DNA of 5,488 nt. Origin: Patescibacteria group bacterium UBA2193. Lineage in GTDB: Bacteria; Patescibacteriota; Minisyncoccia; Moranbacterales; DUUL01. Numbering within the stretch: position 1 is the first letter of the stretch; every line of letters starts with the position of its first letter. Both the position numbers and the translations under genes were made by a program. The notes below the pieces were generated by a model. That model did not search any database and had not been told where the DNA came from. It saw nothing but the letters and a program-made list of their open reading frames with translations. The stretch lies in the NCBI GenBank assembly GCA_002327335.1, contig DCVH01000052.1, forward strand, positions 1 through 5,488, given 5' to 3'. Below, piece after piece: positions 4,883 to 5,488 of the stretch.

Positions 4883-4911
4883 GCACTTGTTTAGTTTAGG
4901 AATGCGATTTG

Positions 4912-4939
4912 TAAGTTTAATAAGTTTAATAAAGTTTAA
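4912..4939 (+). repeat. Short tandem repeat of TAAGTTTAA just upstream of the Wzz-like gene
   Basis: TAAGTTTAA occurs twice in a row (4912-4920, 4921-4929), followed by TAAAGTTTAA (4930-4939). It ends nine bases before the ATG at 4949 and takes the place where a ribosome site would be expected. Copy-number slippage could alter spacing, but this is speculation. Confidence 0.5.
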
Positions 4940-4948
4940 TTTAAAATA

Positions 4949-5488
4949 ATGGAATTTTTACAGAAAATTAGAGAAAAATGGCAAACAGTTTTGACAATAA
5001 CCGTGTTGGTTGCTGCCATTGTCTTTTCGATATCAGCTTTTTTGACTCCACAGTATGGATCAAAAGTGAGTATTCTGGTAATTCAAGTTCAGCCGAATGA
5101 CAAGGTGGATGCTTTTTCTGCCGCAAAATCTGCTGAGTATTTGAGTGATATTTTGGCAAGAGTGATTTATAGTGAATCATTTGTTCAAAATATTCTTGAA
5201 TCACCTTTTGATGCGAAAATTGATTTTCCATTGGACGCTGAAAAGAAAAAAGAATATTGGAAAAACAAAATTGATGTTAAGCGAGTTAATAATACTGGAA
5301 TCATTGAAGTAGCGGTTTTTGATCGGGACCGATTGAATGCTGAAAAAATAGCGGAAGCGATTTCTTGGGCCTATAACATCAAGGGAAATGAATATCACGG
5401 AGGAGGAGACCGAGTAAAAATTGAAAAAATTGATGGTCCGATTACCTCTATCAATCCAACAAAACCAAATTTACTTCTGAACACTTTG
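4949..5488 (+). CDS. Wzz-type polysaccharide chain-length determinant, N-terminal part (runs off the window)
   Basis: The frame is open from ATG 4949 to the window edge (180 residues, no stop). A short basic N-terminus is followed by a transmembrane segment at about residues 13-32, then FLTPQYGSKVSILV, the usual start of the extracytoplasmic Wzz domain. A helical stretch (about 52-85) and a beta/alpha section with VNNTGIIEVAVFDRDRLNAEKIAEAI (114-139) follow, as in Wzz/polysaccharide co-polymerase proteins, which set polymer length together with the Wzy polymerase. The visible end GPITSINPTKPNLLLN has the proline-containing motif that normally precedes the second membrane helix, so most of the periplasmic domain is present. 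No Shine-Dalgarno is visible; the start is chosen because the membrane helix begins right after it. Whether a C-terminal kinase domain follows cannot be seen. It is likely co-transcribed with the glycosyltransferase. Confidence 0.85.
   Translation, partial: MEFLQKIREKWQTVLTITVLVAAIVFSISAFLTPQYGSKVSILVIQVQPNDKVDAFSAAKSAEYLSDILARVIYSESFVQNILESPFDAKIDFPLDAEKKKEYWKNKIDVKRVNNTGIIEVAVFDRDRLNAEKIAEAISWAYNIKGNEYHGGGDRVKIEKIDGPITSINPTKPNLLLNTL

Noticed and set aside
4912..4939. TAAGTTTAA tandem copies as a CRISPR-like or plasmid iteron array
   Set aside because: The units are 9-10 bp with no spacers, only three copies, and no replication or Cas gene nearby; a simple low-complexity repeat is enough.

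Overview
The window probably comes from an AT-rich bacterium. The mix of short palindromic intergenic repeats (one built on CCTGCCTACCGGCAGGCAGG), a WaaE-like family 2 glycosyltransferase and a Wzz-type chain-length protein lacking any visible Shine-Dalgarno sequence recalls Candidate Phyla Radiation (Patescibacteria) genomes. This is inference from pattern only. One gene looks like an outer-membrane beta-barrel, which would argue for a diderm, so taxonomy stays open.

Positions 1-3622 (minus strand) hold three separately transcribed genes for exported proteins, read in the order 3384->2686, 2178->889, 228->1 (the last runs off the window). They are a predicted 232-residue beta-barrel-like protein, a 429-residue secreted cysteine-containing protein, and the N-terminus of a lipoprotein that shares a CTLCD segment with the second. 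Each gene has a promoter with CTTGACAAA at the -35 and a GTTC start region at exactly the same distance, an unusually long leader (about 200-430 nt), a small hairpin with a GAAAA loop immediately before a strong AAGGAG ribosome site, then the coding region. The two complete genes with visible ends finish in bidirectional intrinsic terminators. Large blocks of this flanking DNA are near-identical repeats (691-877 with 2477-2663; 274-459 with 2231-2409), while the coding regions between them are diverged or unrelated.

Positions 3623-3800 are a divergent intergenic region with a good sigma70-type promoter for the plus-strand genes.

Positions 3801-5488 (plus strand) hold a cell-surface polysaccharide module: a family 2 glycosyltransferase and, after a 179-bp gap containing a very strong 79-bp hairpin, the 5' part of a Wzz-like chain-length determinant that leaves the window. 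These genes are AT-rich and lack a clear ribosome site, unlike the minus-strand genes.

The most interesting item is the repeated regulatory cassette around non-homologous exported-protein genes, especially the covarying GAAAA hairpin seen three times. No known named system was recognised for it.
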